A DNA stretch of 64,000 bases, taken from positions 496,001-560,000 of the forward strand of contig NZ_CP013259.1 of the NCBI RefSeq assembly GCF_001700895.1. The letters run 5' to 3'. This document shows, in pieces, positions 30,662-43,874 of this stretch. This DNA is from Buchnera aphidicola (Diuraphis noxia) (GTDB lineage: Bacteria > Pseudomonadota > Gammaproteobacteria > Enterobacterales > Enterobacteriaceae). Both the position numbers and the translations under genes were made by a program. The notes beneath the pieces were generated by a model. It was not told where the DNA came from and ran no database searches. It saw only the letters and a program-made list of their open reading frames with translations. The stretch's first letter is position 1. Each line of letters starts with the position of its first letter.

Positions 30662-32404
30662 ATGGATCATTTAATCGAGTTTTGGCCAATTTTAAAACGT
30701 TTATTAGTTTATTTAGTACCTTTTAAAAAGCAGTTAATTTTAGCCTGTATTTTACTTTTTAGCGGATCAATATCAGAAGTATTAGGACCAATTTTAATTA
30801 GTTATTTTATTAATAATATCTTATCTAAACATCAGTTATATTCTGCAACAATATTTGTTGTCATTATAACGTATATTTTATTGCAAATAATATCAGTTTT
30901 TTTTAATTATTTTCAAAGTATTTTATTTAATAAAATAGCGGTTAAAGTTATTAATAAATTACGTAAAGATGTAATGAATTCTGCTCTACAACAACCAATT
31001 AGTCAATTTGACTGTCAACCTATTGGACAAATGATTTCAAAAGTAACGAATGATACTGAGGCAGTAAAAGAACTGTATGACACAGTCGCACCTACTTTAT
31101 TTAAAAGTATCATATTAATTGTTATTGTTTTATTTGCGATGTTTACTCTTGAATGGCATATGGCAATAATAGCATTATTAATTTTACCTGTAGTAATGAC
31201 TATTATGTTTATCTATCAAAAACATAGTACTCCAATTTTAAGAAAGGTACGCTATTATTTAGCTGATATTAATAATAAGTTTAATGAAACTATTAATGGG
31301 ATAAATGTCATTCAACAATTTTGTCAACAAAATAGATTTAAAAAATCTATTAAAAATAGTAGTGAATTACATTATACTGCACGTATGAAAATATTAAAAT
31401 TAGAAGGTTTTTTATTAAGACCTCTTCTTAGTTTATTATCTGCTTTGGTATTATGTCATTTTATTTTATTATTTAGTTGTTTTAAAGTTGGTGTTTTTGA
31501 AGTAGGAATACTTTATGCTTTTATTACTTATTTAGGAAGACTTAATGAACCTTTAATTGCTATCACGATACAACAATCTGTATTACAACAATCTATTGTG
31601 GCAGGAGAAAGAATTTTTAATCTTATCGATTCACCTAAACAAAAATATGGTAATAATATAAAAGCATTAAAAAATGGAAATATTAATATTAAAAATGTTA
31701 CTTTTCATTACAATAACTCTAAAAAATACGTACTTAAAAATATTAATATCTATATTCCTTCAAAAAATTTTATTGCATTTGTAGGGCATACAGGTAGTGG
31801 AAAAACCACTTTAGCCAATTTAATTATGGGGTACTATCCTGTAAGAAATGGAAAGATATATTTAGACAATCAAAATATAGATTCAATTAGTCATTCTATT
31901 TTAAGAAAACATTTGTTAATGGTACAACAAGATCCAATAGTACTTTCAGATACTATTTTTGCTAATATTACATTAGGAAGAACAATATCTGAAGAAAAGG
32001 TATGGAAAATATTAGATACAGTTCATCTTACATCTTTAGTCAAATCTATGCCAAAAGGTATTTACTCTATGTTAGGCGAAGAAGGTAATAATTTATCTGC
32101 AGGTCAAAAACAATTATTAGCTCTCGCTAGAATATTAGTTTCTCCTCCAAAAATACTCGTATTAGATGAAGCTACTGCAAATATTGATTCTGGAACAGAG
32201 AAATTAATCCAGAAAACATTAGCATATATAAGAGAAAATTCTACATTAATAGTAATTGCTCATAGACTTTCTACTATTATCGATGCTGATTTAATTGTAG
32301 TTTTAAAAAAAGGAAAAATTATTGAATGTGGGACTCATCAATCATTATTAAATAAAAAAAGTTTTTATTCAAAAATGTATCGACTGCAATTATCTAAATC
32401 TTAG
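30662..32404 (+). CDS. mdlB: Multidrug-resistance-like ABC transporter half MdlB
   Basis: MdlB is the partner ABC half of MdlA, with six helices then Walker A GHTGSGKTT, a slightly altered signature LSAGQKQ and Walker B ILVLDEATANID. I chose the ATG at 30662, giving 580 residues that align with the E. coli start. The GTG at 30647 would add five residues and has no Shine-Dalgarno sequence. AGGTG lies 12 bases upstream of the chosen ATG. The stop overlaps the predicted end of the convergent ffs RNA. Confidence 0.93.
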   Translation: MDHLIEFWPILKRLLVYLVPFKKQLILACILLFSGSISEVLGPILISYFINNILSKHQLYSATIFVVIITYILLQIISVFFNYFQSILFNKIAVKVINKLRKDVMNSALQQPISQFDCQPIGQMISKVTNDTEAVKELYDTVAPTLFKSIILIVIVLFAMFTLEWHMAIIALLILPVVMTIMFIYQKHSTPILRKVRYYLADINNKFNETINGINVIQQFCQQNRFKKSIKNSSELHYTARMKILKLEGFLLRPLLSLLSALVLCHFILLFSCFKVGVFEVGILYAFITYLGRLNEPLIAITIQQSVLQQSIVAGERIFNLIDSPKQKYGNNIKALKNGNINIKNVTFHYNNSKKYVLKNINIYIPSKNFIAFVGHTGSGKTTLANLIMGYYPVRNGKIYLDNQNIDSISHSILRKHLLMVQQDPIVLSDTIFANITLGRTISEEKVWKILDTVHLTSLVKSMPKGIYSMLGEEGNNLSAGQKQLLALARILVSPPKILVLDEATANIDSGTEKLIQKTLAYIRENSTLIVIAHRLSTIIDADLIVVLKKGKIIECGTHQSLLNKKSFYSKMYRLQLSKS

Positions 32405-32514
32405 GAGCATCTGTTAGCTTATATCATAACACCTGTATTAGCTGAATTGGTTGCTTCCTTCCGGATCTGACCAGGTGTTCAATTTTACAGTGTTAGAGAC
32501 TAACAGAAAACTCC
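32405..32514 (-). ncRNA. ffs: Signal recognition particle 4.5S RNA
   Basis: The minus strand carries the universal SRP core CAGATCCGGAAGGAAGCAACC, with the GGAA tetraloop and symmetric/asymmetric internal loops. Flanking arms pair: GGAG with CTCC at the ends, TCTGTTAG with CTAACAGA, AACAC with GTGTT and AATTG with CAATT. This gives a 110-nt hairpin (E. coli 114 nt). It binds Ffh to target membrane proteins to SecYEG. It is oriented against mdlB and dnaX, and its 3' end touches the mdlB stop codon. Confidence 0.93.
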
Positions 32515-32550
32515 ATTTGTTATGATATTAAAAATAAAATTTAATCACAA

Positions 32551-32579
32551 ATTATATAGATTATCTTTAACAATTACAA
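32551..32579 (-). promoter_or_regulatory. Sigma-70 promoter of ffs
   Basis: On the minus strand, -35 TTGTAA (32574-32579) and -10 TATAAT (32551-32556) are 17 bases apart. Transcription would start about 30 bases before the mature 4.5S RNA. That leaves a leader for RNase P, as in E. coli. Confidence 0.6.
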
Positions 32580-32699
32580 CTAGTATTTACATTAAATTTA
32601 TAGTGAAAAATATTTTTTTATAAAAATAAATAAGAATTCTTTCATAATACAATAAATATTGTTAGCATAGTCTTTTCGTAAAAAATCATAAAATTTTAT

Positions 32700-33785
32700 A
32701 TGACACATCAAATATTAGCACGAAAATGGCGCCCACAATCTTTCGAAGATGTCATTGGACAAAAACATATTGTATCAGCTTTACATAATGAATTTTCTTT
32801 GAAACGCATTCATAATGCATGGTTATTATCTGGATCAAGAGGTATTGGAAAAACGACAATCGCTCGATTAATTGCTAAAAGTTTAAATTGTCAAACTGGT
32901 GTGACACAAAATCCTTGCAGAAAATGCATTATTTGTCAGGAAATAGAAAAAGGATTATGTTTAGACGTCTTAGAAATAGATGCAGCTTCCCGAACAAAAG
33001 TAGAAGATATGAGAGATATATTAGATAAAATCTATTATTCTCCTACTAAAAGTCGATTTAAAATATATTTGATTGATGAAGTTCACATGCTTTCTCGAAA
33101 TAGTTTTAATGCGTTACTTAAAACACTTGAAGAACCTCCTAAACATGTAAAATTTATTTTAGCTACTACAGATATAGAAAAAATTCCTAAAACTATTATT
33201 TCTCGTTGTTTATGTTTTAAATTAAAAACACTTTCTGAAGAAAAAATTTTTAATTTATTAAAAAAAATTTTAATAAAAGAAAATGTTAAATTTGATCAAG
33301 ATTCTTTAAAAAAAATATCTTATTATGCGAAAGGAAGCATGCGAGATGCACTTAATTTATTAGAACATGCTATAAACCTAGGACATGGATATGTAAAAAT
33401 AGAAAACATAATAGAAATGTTAGGAATTCCATCTGAAGAATATTCTTTTTTGTTAACTAATGCAATATTAAACAAAGAACCAAAAAAGATAATATCTTTA
33501 TTAAATGAAATAAATAATTCAGGAGTAGAATGGGAAGAAGTTTTAACAGAAATTTTACGTTTTTTATACTATATTTCTATCTCACAATCTTTTTCTTTCG
33601 CATGGAAAGATAATATTTTAGAAAATTATGCATACAAAATTCAGAAATTAGCAAAAAATATCGATAAAAAAAGTGTTCAATTATGTTATCAAATACTAAT
33701 CAATGGAAAAAAAGAGTTAAATTTTTCACCTACTGCCAAAATAGGAGTAGAAATGTCTATATTACGTGCAATAGATACAATATAA
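32700..33785 (+). CDS. dnaX: DNA polymerase III clamp-loader subunit DnaX (gamma-length)
   Basis: DnaX is the AAA+ motor of the sliding-clamp loader. Walker A GSRGIGKTT, a four-Cys zinc site (CQTG.....CRKCIIC), Walker B YLIDEVHML and sensor-1 LATTD are intact. The 361-residue protein stops just after domain III (MSILRAIDTI). E. coli tau is 643 residues, adding domains that bind DnaB helicase and polymerase alpha; E. coli gamma is 431. The E. coli frameshift site lies beyond this point, so only a gamma-like form can be made. Confidence 0.93.
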   Translation: MTHQILARKWRPQSFEDVIGQKHIVSALHNEFSLKRIHNAWLLSGSRGIGKTTIARLIAKSLNCQTGVTQNPCRKCIICQEIEKGLCLDVLEIDAASRTKVEDMRDILDKIYYSPTKSRFKIYLIDEVHMLSRNSFNALLKTLEEPPKHVKFILATTDIEKIPKTIISRCLCFKLKTLSEEKIFNLLKKILIKENVKFDQDSLKKISYYAKGSMRDALNLLEHAINLGHGYVKIENIIEMLGIPSEEYSFLLTNAILNKEPKKIISLLNEINNSGVEWEEVLTEILRFLYYISISQSFSFAWKDNILENYAYKIQKLAKNIDKKSVQLCYQILINGKKELNFSPTAKIGVEMSILRAIDTI

Positions 33786-33937
33786 AAATATTTATAAAAA
33801 AATTTATTCATAAATAAAATAAAGAGAAAATTAAAACAAAAAAAATTTATTATCATTTAATTTACAAAATAATTTTCAAAAAAAAATTTTATATTATATT
33901 AACAAAAAAAAATTTTCTAAAACAAGAGAGAAAATAT

Positions 33938-34267
33938 ATGCTTACTAAAAATGGATTAGGTAATTTAATGAAACAAGCACAACAAATGCAAGAAAAAATG
34001 ACAAAAATACAACAAGAGATAGCTCAAATAGAAGTTACAGGAGAAGCTGGTGCTGGATTAGTGAAGGTAACTATTAATGGTGCTCATAATTGTAAACGTG
34101 TAGAAGTAGATCCTAGTTTACTGAAAGATGATAAAGACATGCTAGAAGATTTAGCAGCAGCAGCTTTTAATGATGCAGAAAGAAGAATTTCTGAGGTTCA
34201 AAAAAAGAAAATGTCTACAATATCTACAGGAATACAATTTCCAACAGGTTTTAATATACCCGTTTAA
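33938..34267 (+). CDS. ybaB: Nucleoid-associated protein YbaB/EbfC
   Basis: YbaB is a small DNA-binding tweezer-like dimer. The 109 residues contain [26 protein letters not shown] and FPTGFN, close to E. coli. It follows dnaX as in E. coli dnaX-ybaB-recR, but recR is missing. A ribosome-binding site (AAGAGAGAAA) precedes the ATG. The coding sequence is unusually well conserved for this genome. Confidence 0.95.
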   Translation: MLTKNGLGNLMKQAQQMQEKMTKIQQEIAQIEVTGEAGAGLVKVTINGAHNCKRVEVDPSLLKDDKDMLEDLAAAAFNDAERRISEVQKKKMSTISTGIQFPTGFNIPV

Positions 34268-34377
34268 AGTTATACAAATATCATATGAACATATAATTAT
34301 TCAAAAAAAAATGTTTTATAACATAATATTAACATTTTCCAAAATATTATTTTGTTAATTAAAAAAGAGACATCTAT

Positions 34378-36252
34378 ATGATAAAGGAAACAAAAGAAGT
34401 ATATCATTTTCAATCTGAAGTAAAACAGTTATTACATTTAATGATTCATTCATTATATTCTAATAAAGAAATTTTTTTACGAGAACTAATCTCTAATGCA
34501 TCAGATGCAATAGATAAATTGAGATTTGAGTCGATATCATCACCGTCGTTATATGAAAACGATAGTGAAATGAAAGTAAAAATATCTATTAATAAAGCAC
34601 AAAGAACACTTGTTATTAGTGATAATGGCATTGGCATGTCTAAACAAGATACAATAGAAAATCTTGGTACAATTGCTAAATCAGGTACAAAATCATTCCT
34701 TCAATCTTTAGAAAAAACAAAAAACAAAAAAAATGAATTGATTGGAGAATTTGGAGTGGGTTTTTATTCATCATTTATTGTATCAAACAAAGTCTGTGTT
34801 AGAACTAGACTCGCTGGTACACAACCGGAAGAGGCAACGTTATGGGAATCTTCAGGAGAAGGTGAATATAATATTAAAAAAATTGTCAAAAAAAAACGAG
34901 GGACAGAAATAACTTTATTTTTAAAAAAAGAAGAAGAGGAATTTTTAGAAATATGGCGTATTAAAAATATCATTAGTAAATACTCTGATCATATTACTGT
35001 ACCTATAAATATACAAAATTATAATGAAAAAAATAAAACATATTTTTGGGAACAAATTAATAAAGCTCAAGCTTTATGGACACTAAATAAATCTTCTATT
35101 ACGACTGAAGAATATAAAAATTTTTATAAACATCTTACTAATGACCAACATAATCCATTAACATGGAGTCATAATCACGTAGAAGGAAATCAAGAATATA
35201 TTAGTTTATTGTATATACCTAAAAAAGCACATTGGGATATATGGAATAGAGATAAAAAACATGGTCTAAAATTATATGTGAAAAGAGTTTACATCATGGA
35301 TAATTCTCAAGAATTCCTACCTAATTATTTACGTTTTATTAAAGGATTAATTGATTCTAGTGATTTACCTTTAAATATTTCTCGTGAAATATTACAAGAT
35401 AATTCTATTACTAGTAGTATAAAGAAAGCATTGACAAAAAGATGTTTAAATATGTTAGATAAACTATCTAAAGATTCTGATATTAAATATCAAGAATTTT
35501 GGAATGAATTTGGGTTAATTTTAAAAGAAGGTCCTGCAGAAGACAGTGAAAATTTATTACGTATCGCTAATCTTCTAAGATTTTCATCTATGAAAAACAG
35601 TACTCCTGAGCAAACATTATCTTTAGAAGAGTACATAGCTAATATGGACGAAAAACAGGAAAAAATATATTATATTACTGCAGATAGTTATATAGCAGCA
35701 AAAAATAGTCCACATTTAGAATTATTTAAAAAAAATAATATTGATGTTTTATTGCTATCAGATCGTATTGATGAATGGATGATGAATTATCTTATTGAGT
35801 TTAAAGGTAAAAAATTTCAATCTATCAGTAAAGAAGATATATCACTCAACAAATTAACATCAAATAAAAAAATAAAAAATAACGAATTATCAAAAGACAT
35901 GCTTGATTTCTTAAAAAAAACTAAAAATTTTCTCGGAAATAAAGTAAAAGATGTAAGGTTTACACATCGATTAACAGAAACTCCATGTGTTTTGCTTAGT
36001 GATTCTAATGAAATGACTACACAAATGGCTAAACTTTTTTCTGCCGCAGGACAAAATATTCCAGAATTAAAATACATTTTTGAAATTAATCCAGAACATT
36101 TATTAATAAAAAAAATATGTTTAATAAATAATGATGTTGAATTTAAGAAATGGATGAAATTATTATTAGATCAGGCTTTTCTAGCTGAAAAGGGAAGTCT
36201 AGAAAATCCACATGAGTTTATTTCTAGAATGAATGAATTACTTCTACATTAA
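34378..36252 (+). CDS. htpG: Chaperone HtpG (Hsp90)
   Basis: HtpG is the bacterial Hsp90, a cytosolic ATP-dependent chaperone. The GHKL ATP site shows in [21 protein letters not shown], and GEFGVGFYS. The middle and dimerisation domains follow, to 624 residues (E. coli 624). The ATPase residues are intact. It sits between ybaB and adk as in E. coli (with recR lost). No sigma-32 promoter is clear in the 110 bases upstream. Confidence 0.97.
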   Translation: MIKETKEVYHFQSEVKQLLHLMIHSLYSNKEIFLRELISNASDAIDKLRFESISSPSLYENDSEMKVKISINKAQRTLVISDNGIGMSKQDTIENLGTIAKSGTKSFLQSLEKTKNKKNELIGEFGVGFYSSFIVSNKVCVRTRLAGTQPEEATLWESSGEGEYNIKKIVKKKRGTEITLFLKKEEEEFLEIWRIKNIISKYSDHITVPINIQNYNEKNKTYFWEQINKAQALWTLNKSSITTEEYKNFYKHLTNDQHNPLTWSHNHVEGNQEYISLLYIPKKAHWDIWNRDKKHGLKLYVKRVYIMDNSQEFLPNYLRFIKGLIDSSDLPLNISREILQDNSITSSIKKALTKRCLNMLDKLSKDSDIKYQEFWNEFGLILKEGPAEDSENLLRIANLLRFSSMKNSTPEQTLSLEEYIANMDEKQEKIYYITADSYIAAKNSPHLELFKKNNIDVLLLSDRIDEWMMNYLIEFKGKKFQSISKEDISLNKLTSNKKIKNNELSKDMLDFLKKTKNFLGNKVKDVRFTHRLTETPCVLLSDSNEMTTQMAKLFSAAGQNIPELKYIFEINPEHLLIKKICLINNDVEFKKWMKLLLDQAFLAEKGSLENPHEFISRMNELLLH

Positions 36253-36261
36253 AAACATTAT

Positions 36262-36286
36262 GATTACTACTATAATAGTAGTAATC
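36262..36286. terminator. Inverted repeat between htpG and adk
   Basis: GATTACTAC (36262-36270) pairs with GTAGTAATC (36278-36286) across a 7-base loop. No T-tract follows directly, so it may be a transcript-end or processing hairpin rather than a strong terminator. Confidence 0.4.
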
Positions 36287-36322
36287 TAAAATAATTTTAA
36301 ATTCAATATAACAAGAAAAACT

Positions 36323-36967
36323 ATGCGTATTATTTTACTAGGTCCACCTGGTACAGGAAAGGGAACACAAGGAAGATTTATTACAGAAAAATATAATATT
36401 CCACAAATATCTACAGGTGATATATTGCGAGAAAATATTTATTTAAAAAATAAAATAGGTGTAATTATAAAAAACATCCTTAAAAAAGGAAAACTAGTTT
36501 CTGATGAAATTGTATGTGATTTAATAAAAAACAGAATTAAAACAACAGATTGTCGTAACGGGTTTTTATTAGACGGATTTCCAAGAAGTATTCAGCAGGC
36601 TTATTATTTATCCAAAAATCAAATAATAATAGATTATGTGTTATATTTTTCAATGCCTGAAGAAGATATATTAGAACGTATATCTGGAAGACGTATACAT
36701 CCTCCATCAGGACGATGTTATCATATAAAATTTAATCCACCAAAAATTAATAATGAAGATGATTTAACTGGAGATACTTTGGTTATAAGAGAAGATGATA
36801 AGAAAGAAATTATTAAAAAAAGATTAACAGAATATCAGAAAATAACATCTCCATTAATCAAATATTACTTGAATCAAAAATTGAAAGGAAAATTAAAATT
36901 TTTTACAATTAATGCTGCCGATTCTCTTTTAAAAATTAAAAATATCATAGAAAATATATTAAAATAG
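36323..36967 (+). CDS. adk: Adenylate kinase
   Basis: Adk balances ATP + AMP with 2 ADP. P-loop GPPGTGKGTQ lies at residues 7-16; TGDILRENI and LLDGFPRS follow. The LID region (GRRIHPPSGRCYHIKF) is the long form without zinc Cys. The 214 residues equal E. coli. The order htpG-adk is conserved. It is an essential, complete gene. Confidence 0.97.
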   Translation: MRIILLGPPGTGKGTQGRFITEKYNIPQISTGDILRENIYLKNKIGVIIKNILKKGKLVSDEIVCDLIKNRIKTTDCRNGFLLDGFPRSIQQAYYLSKNQIIIDYVLYFSMPEEDILERISGRRIHPPSGRCYHIKFNPPKINNEDDLTGDTLVIREDDKKEIIKKRLTEYQKITSPLIKYYLNQKLKGKLKFFTINAADSLLKIKNIIENILK

Positions 36968-36975
36968 TAATTTTT

Positions 36976-37049
36976 TGCGTTCTACAGGATTTGAACCTGT
37001 GACCTACGGCTTAGAAGGCCGTTGCTCTATCCAACTGAGCTAAGAACGC
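36976..37049 (-). tRNA. tRNA-Arg (TCT)
   Basis: The minus strand folds as a 74-nt tRNA: acceptor GCGTTCT/AGAACGC, D-loop AGTTGGA, anticodon TCT in CTTCTAA, and T-arm GTTCAAATC. It corresponds to E. coli argU and reads AGA/AGG, the main Arg codons of this AT-rich genome. No CCA is encoded. folD and argU are near each other in E. coli too. Confidence 0.95.
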
Positions 37050-37206
37050 GCATAGTAAAGAAATTAAAATTTAATATTAATATAATATATATTTGAATAA
37101 ATTGCTATTAATATTATATATTTTTTATAACATAAATGTTTATTACAAAAAGATTTTAGTATATGATTTTTAATCATTCCAACAATATTATTCGAGTTAC
37201 TCAAAT

Positions 37207-38064
37207 ATGCCAGCAATAATAATAGATGGTAATCACATAGCAAAAAAAATAAAATTAAATATTTTAGAAAAAGTCAATCATAGAAAAAAAAATGGCAAAA
37301 AAATTCCAGGATTAGCTATGATTTTAGTTGGAACTAATATACCTTCTCAAATTTATGTAGAAAAAAAAAAAATAGCATGTAAAAAAGTTGGTTTTTTTTC
37401 AAAATGTTGGAATTTTTCTGAAAATGCAAAAGAGATAGACATTTTAAACTTAATAAATCAACTAAACAAAAACAAAAAAATAGATGGTATTTTAATACAA
37501 TTACCACTGCCTGAACACATAAATCACGTGAAAATTTTAAGAAGTATTGCTCCAAATAAAGATGTAGACGGATTTCACCCATATAACACAGGTGCTTTAT
37601 GTCAGAGAACCCCTACTTTAAGAGCATGTACACCTAAAGGTATTATTACAATATTAAAATATTATAAAATTAAAACTCATGGATTAAATGCAGTAATAGT
37701 CGGAGCGTCAAACATAGTAGGTAGACCTATGAGTTTAGAATTGTTATTAGCAGGATGCACGACTACAGTAACACATAGATTTACTAAAAATTTAAAAAAT
37801 CATGTAAAAAACGCTGACTTATTAATAGTAGCAGTAGGAAAACCAAATTTTTTAAAAGGTGAATGGATTAAAAATAACTCTATAGTTATAGATGTCGGTA
37901 TTAATCGCTTGAAAAACGGGAAAATAGTAGGGGATGTTGAATTTAAAACAGCATATTTTAAAGCTTCTTATATAACCCCTGTTCCAGGTGGTGTTGGTCC
38001 TATGACTGTTGCTACATTGTTACAAAATACACTAGAAGCATGTGAAAAAAATTCTGATTTTTAA
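37207..38064 (+). CDS. folD: Bifunctional methylenetetrahydrofolate dehydrogenase/cyclohydrolase FolD
   Basis: FolD interconverts 5,10-methylene-, methenyl- and 10-formyl-tetrahydrofolate with [13 protein letters not shown] near residues 50-58 holds the active-site Tyr and catalytic Lys; [16 protein letters not shown] and [10 protein letters not shown] follow. The 285 residues are full length. The catalytic Lys is encoded inside a run of 12 A (37361-37372), the longest I noticed. 10-formyl-THF feeds Fmt, encoded in this window. It ends 8 bases from the convergent cysS stop. Confidence 0.96.
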   Translation: MPAIIIDGNHIAKKIKLNILEKVNHRKKNGKKIPGLAMILVGTNIPSQIYVEKKKIACKKVGFFSKCWNFSENAKEIDILNLINQLNKNKKIDGILIQLPLPEHINHVKILRSIAPNKDVDGFHPYNTGALCQRTPTLRACTPKGIITILKYYKIKTHGLNAVIVGASNIVGRPMSLELLLAGCTTTVTHRFTKNLKNHVKNADLLIVAVGKPNFLKGEWIKNNSIVIDVGINRLKNGKIVGDVEFKTAYFKASYITPVPGGVGPMTVATLLQNTLEACEKNSDF

Positions 38065-38072
38065 AATTTATA

Positions 38073-39458
38073 TTATTTTCTATACCATATGGTTTTATCA
38101 GGACAATCTTCTAAAATTACATCTAGAGATGCTAATTTTTTTCTGATATCATCAGCTTCTTTCCATAATTTACATTTTCTTAAAATATTTCTTTTTTTTA
38201 TTAATTTTTCTATAGTTATGAATGTAGATTCTTTGAAAGAATATTTTTTTTGTAAAAAATCTTCGGGATTTTGTGATAAAAAACCTAGTAGTTTTCCTAA
38301 AGATTGTAATCTGAAAGCAAATTTATTTGCTTTTAATGCATTTTCTCTTTTAAAGAGATTAATTTTTCGTGCTATTTTAAAAAAAATAGAACATACCTTC
38401 GGTGTATTAAAATCATCGTTCATTGCATTATAAAATTCATGTTCAAAATCTATACCTTCGTCAATATTAGGAACCGGATAAGTATTATATAATGAGGTAT
38501 ATAAATATTTTAAAGATATATATGCTTGTTGTAAATTTTTTTCGTTGTAAGATACGGGATGACGATAATGCGTTAATAAAAAAAAATAACGTAAAACTTC
38601 AGCATTATAATTTTTTAATATATCTCTTAGAAGGTAAGTATTACCTAAAGATTTAGACATTTTTTCATTATTAGAAATTACAATTCCGACATGCATCCAA
38701 AAATTTATAATTAATTTATTATTAAAACACATAGACTGAGATCTTTCATTTTCATGATGTGGAAAAAGCAGATCAGAACCACCTCCATGAATATCTATAG
38801 CATTTTTAAAAAAAACATTATTAATAGCACTACATTCAATATGCCAACCTGGACGGCCTTTTCCCCATGGCGAATTCCAAGACGGTTCATTATTTTTAGA
38901 ATTTTTCCAAAGTAAAAAATCTAAGTGATTTCTTTTTGTATTATTTAATGGAATACGCAATCCAGATTGTAATGACTTAATTGATTGACCAGATAAAATT
39001 CCATAATCACAATAACTATTTACAGAAAATAAAACATCTTTATTTTCATTTATATATGCATGTTTACTATCGATTAATTGTGATATTATTTCAATAATAT
39101 TATTAATATAATCTGTAATACGAGGTTCTTCATCAGGAGGTAAAATACCTAATAAAGAAAAATCTTCATGCATTGCATTGATCATGTTAGTAGTTAAAAT
39201 ATTAATATTAGTTTTTTCTTTTATTGATTTTAAAATAATTTTATTATCAATATCAGTAATATTTCGTATATATTTTACTTTAAAACCACGAAATCGTAAA
39301 TAACGAACGATTATATCAAAAACAAAAAATGTACGACCATGACCAATATGACAAAAATCATAAACAGTAACACCACATACATATAAATTTACTTTATTTG
39401 TATTAATAGGCTTAAAAATTTCTTTTTTTTTACTTAGTGTGTTAAAAATTTTTAACAT
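38073..39458 (-). CDS. cysS: Cysteinyl-tRNA synthetase
   Basis: CysRS charges tRNA-Cys. The class I motifs are CHIGHGRT (HIGH) and KMSKSLG (KMSKS). The zinc Cys/His ligands lie in YVCGVTVYD and WHIECSA...HHENE. The start at 39458 gives 461 residues, exactly the E. coli length, beginning [10 protein letters not shown] start 13 codons upstream is possible but unsupported. It converges on folD. Confidence 0.97.
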   Translation of the reverse strand: MLKIFNTLSKKKEIFKPINTNKVNLYVCGVTVYDFCHIGHGRTFFVFDIIVRYLRFRGFKVKYIRNITDIDNKIILKSIKEKTNINILTTNMINAMHEDFSLLGILPPDEEPRITDYINNIIEIISQLIDSKHAYINENKDVLFSVNSYCDYGILSGQSIKSLQSGLRIPLNNTKRNHLDFLLWKNSKNNEPSWNSPWGKGRPGWHIECSAINNVFFKNAIDIHGGGSDLLFPHHENERSQSMCFNNKLIINFWMHVGIVISNNEKMSKSLGNTYLLRDILKNYNAEVLRYFFLLTHYRHPVSYNEKNLQQAYISLKYLYTSLYNTYPVPNIDEGIDFEHEFYNAMNDDFNTPKVCSIFFKIARKINLFKRENALKANKFAFRLQSLGKLLGFLSQNPEDFLQKKYSFKESTFITIEKLIKKRNILRKCKLWKEADDIRKKLASLDVILEDCPDKTIWYRK

Positions 39459-39673
39459 ATCTAATATCCTATAAACAATTCTTAGAGAAAATAACATAAA
39501 AATATGTTATTTTCTAGATTATCAATATGATAATATTATATATTACGATTCATTGAAAATATAAAAAAAATTTTTTAATAATTATTTGAGATATTACATA
39601 TAAAATATTTTACAAGTTTATAATTAAAAAATTATAGAATATTTTATTGTAAAAAACAAACTTGGAATTAATA

Positions 39674-39937
39674 ATGAAAACAAAACTAAGAGAAATGTTA
39701 AAATTTCCTTGTTTTTTCACTTATAAGATTATCGGTTTAGCACAGCCTGAACTGATTGATAAAATAATAAAAGTTATTCAAATTCAAATACCGGGAGACT
39801 ATATACCTCAAGTAAAATCAAGTAATAGAGGTAATTATCTTTCCGTTTCAATTACAATATGTGCTAAAAATTTTGAACAAATTGAAATTTTATATCACGA
39901 AATTAGTAAAATTAACATAGTTAGAATGGTTTTATAA
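39674..39937 (+). CDS. ybeD: DUF493 family protein YbeD
   Basis: This small protein is of uncertain role, with an ACT-like fold and a regulatory suspicion in E. coli. The start at 39674 ([13 protein letters not shown]) matches E. coli YbeD (MKTKLNELLEFP) and gives 87 residues, the same length. A TTG at 39662 would add four. [21 protein letters not shown] and IVRMVL at the end are conserved. It stands alone between cysS and cspE. Confidence 0.9.
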   Translation: MKTKLREMLKFPCFFTYKIIGLAQPELIDKIIKVIQIQIPGDYIPQVKSSNRGNYLSVSITICAKNFEQIEILYHEISKINIVRMVL

Positions 39938-39954
39938 AAAATGTATTTTTTAAT

Positions 39955-39985
39955 ATAGTACAGCCCTATTGAAGAGCCGTACTAT
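39955..39985. terminator. Hairpin between ybeD and cspE
   Basis: ATAGTAC (39955-39961) pairs with GTACTAT (39979-39985) over a 17-base loop, between convergent ybeD and cspE. It is a likely shared transcript end, without a strong T-tract. Confidence 0.4.
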
Positions 39986-40031
39986 AAAAAATGTATTTAC
40001 ATTAATGATTTTTTGAAAAATTTAAATAACT

Positions 40032-40241
40032 TTATAAACTAATCACATTAGCAGCAGATGGACCTTTTGCTCCTTCAGTAATTTCAAATTCAACACTTTG
40101 ACCTTCTGATAAAGTTTTAAATCCATTGCTTTGTATTGCTGAAAAATGAACAAATACATCTTTACTTCCATCTTCTGGAGTAATGAAACCAAAACCTTTA
40201 GATTCATTAAACCATTTAACATTACCTTTAATCTTGGACAT
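40032..40241 (-). CDS. cspE: Cold-shock-like RNA chaperone CspE
   Basis: CspE binds single-stranded RNA and melts structure, aiding antitermination. The 69 residues hold RNP1 (KGFGFI) and RNP2 (VFVHFSAI) and a clean CspE C-terminus ([10 protein letters not shown]). A Shine-Dalgarno sequence AAGG lies 9 bases before the ATG. It is downstream of the 5S gene on the same strand, beyond a terminator. Confidence 0.97.
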
Positions 40242-40400
40242 CTATATTACCTTCACATAAAAAATTTACTAAATTAGAAAAGAGATCTATTAATGATTTT
40301 TTTACTTTAATAAATAAAAATCATTATAAAAAATTTAAATTCTCAATAGAATAACATACAAATTTGTTATTAACTAAAAAGTAATTTATTTTAAATACAA

Positions 40401-40430
40401 AAAAACCCGAAAAAAATTTCGGGTTTTTTT
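40401..40430 (-). terminator. Terminator of the 23S-5S rRNA unit
   Basis: AAAAACCCGAAA (40401-40412) pairs with TTTCGGGTTTTT (40417-40428), giving T-tracts on both strands. It lies directly past the 5S 3' end and ends the rRNA transcript. Confidence 0.85.
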
Positions 40431-40549
40431 TGCCTGGCTTTTACCTACTCTCGCACGGGGAGGCCCCGTACTACCATTGGCGTTGAAGCGTTTCACTTCT
40501 GAGTTCGGAATGGATTCAGGTGGTACCACTACACTATTTTTACCAGGCA
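40431..40549 (-). rRNA. 5S ribosomal RNA
   Basis: The minus strand reads TGCCTGGTA at the 5' end and AAGCCAGGCA at the 3' end, forming the terminal helix. In between are the conserved CCGAACTCAGAAGTGAAACG and GCGAGAGTAGG. The length of about 119 nt is typical. It is co-transcribed with 23S; the 16S gene is elsewhere, as known in Buchnera. Confidence 0.96.
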
Positions 40550-40643
40550 CATTAACAAATTAATGTGTTATTAAGATATAATAATTAATTCAGCAAAACA
40601 AGCATTTTATTAATTTTATTTCAAAAAACACCTCTGGTGTTGT

Positions 40644-43560
<2,917 letters not shown>

Positions 43561-43712
43561 TTACAACCCACAGGTGTTTTAAAAAATAAGTTTTGTAGCT
43601 TGTTTTCCGAATTTTTAAAGAGCTTATTTAAATTTCAAATTTTTTTAAAAGTCACTATTAAGAATAACACAATAATTTCAATTAGTATATATTATTTTTT
43701 AAAAATTTTTAT

Positions 43713-43785
43713 TGTCCCCTAGGGGATTTGAACCCCTGTTGCCGCCGTGAAAGGGCGATGTCCTAGACCTCTAGACGAAGGGGAC
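43713..43785 (-). tRNA. tRNA-Glu (TTC)
   Basis: The minus strand folds as a 73-nt tRNA: acceptor GTCCCCT/AGGGGAC, anticodon TTC in CTTTCAC, T-arm GGGGTTCAAATCCCC. It lies upstream of 23S in the same transcript, standing in for the spacer tRNA of E. coli rRNA operons. No CCA is encoded. The base at the discriminator position is A, where E. coli tRNA-Glu has G. Confidence 0.96.
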
Positions 43786-43846
43786 TTTTTATAAATATTT
43801 ACAATAATATAAAAAAATTGTTATCTTAATTTAGTTAATAATTTAA

Positions 43847-43874
43847 ATAATACAGATCGATAAAAAAGAGTCAA
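43847..43874 (-). promoter_or_regulatory. Promoter of the tRNA-Glu-23S-5S unit
   Basis: On the minus strand, -35 TTGACT (43869-43874) and -10 TATTAT (43847-43852) are 16 bases apart, about 60 bases before tRNA-Glu. It is the strongest sigma-70-like promoter in the window, and lies between aroE and tRNA-Glu. Confidence 0.7.

Noticed and set aside
34268..34377. recR remnant between ybaB and htpG
   Set aside because: The 110-base gap is too short and shows no RecR motif such as the zinc finger or Toprim.
37050..37206. Promoter for tRNA-Arg
   Set aside because: Several AT-rich hexamers exist but none with acceptable spacing stood out.
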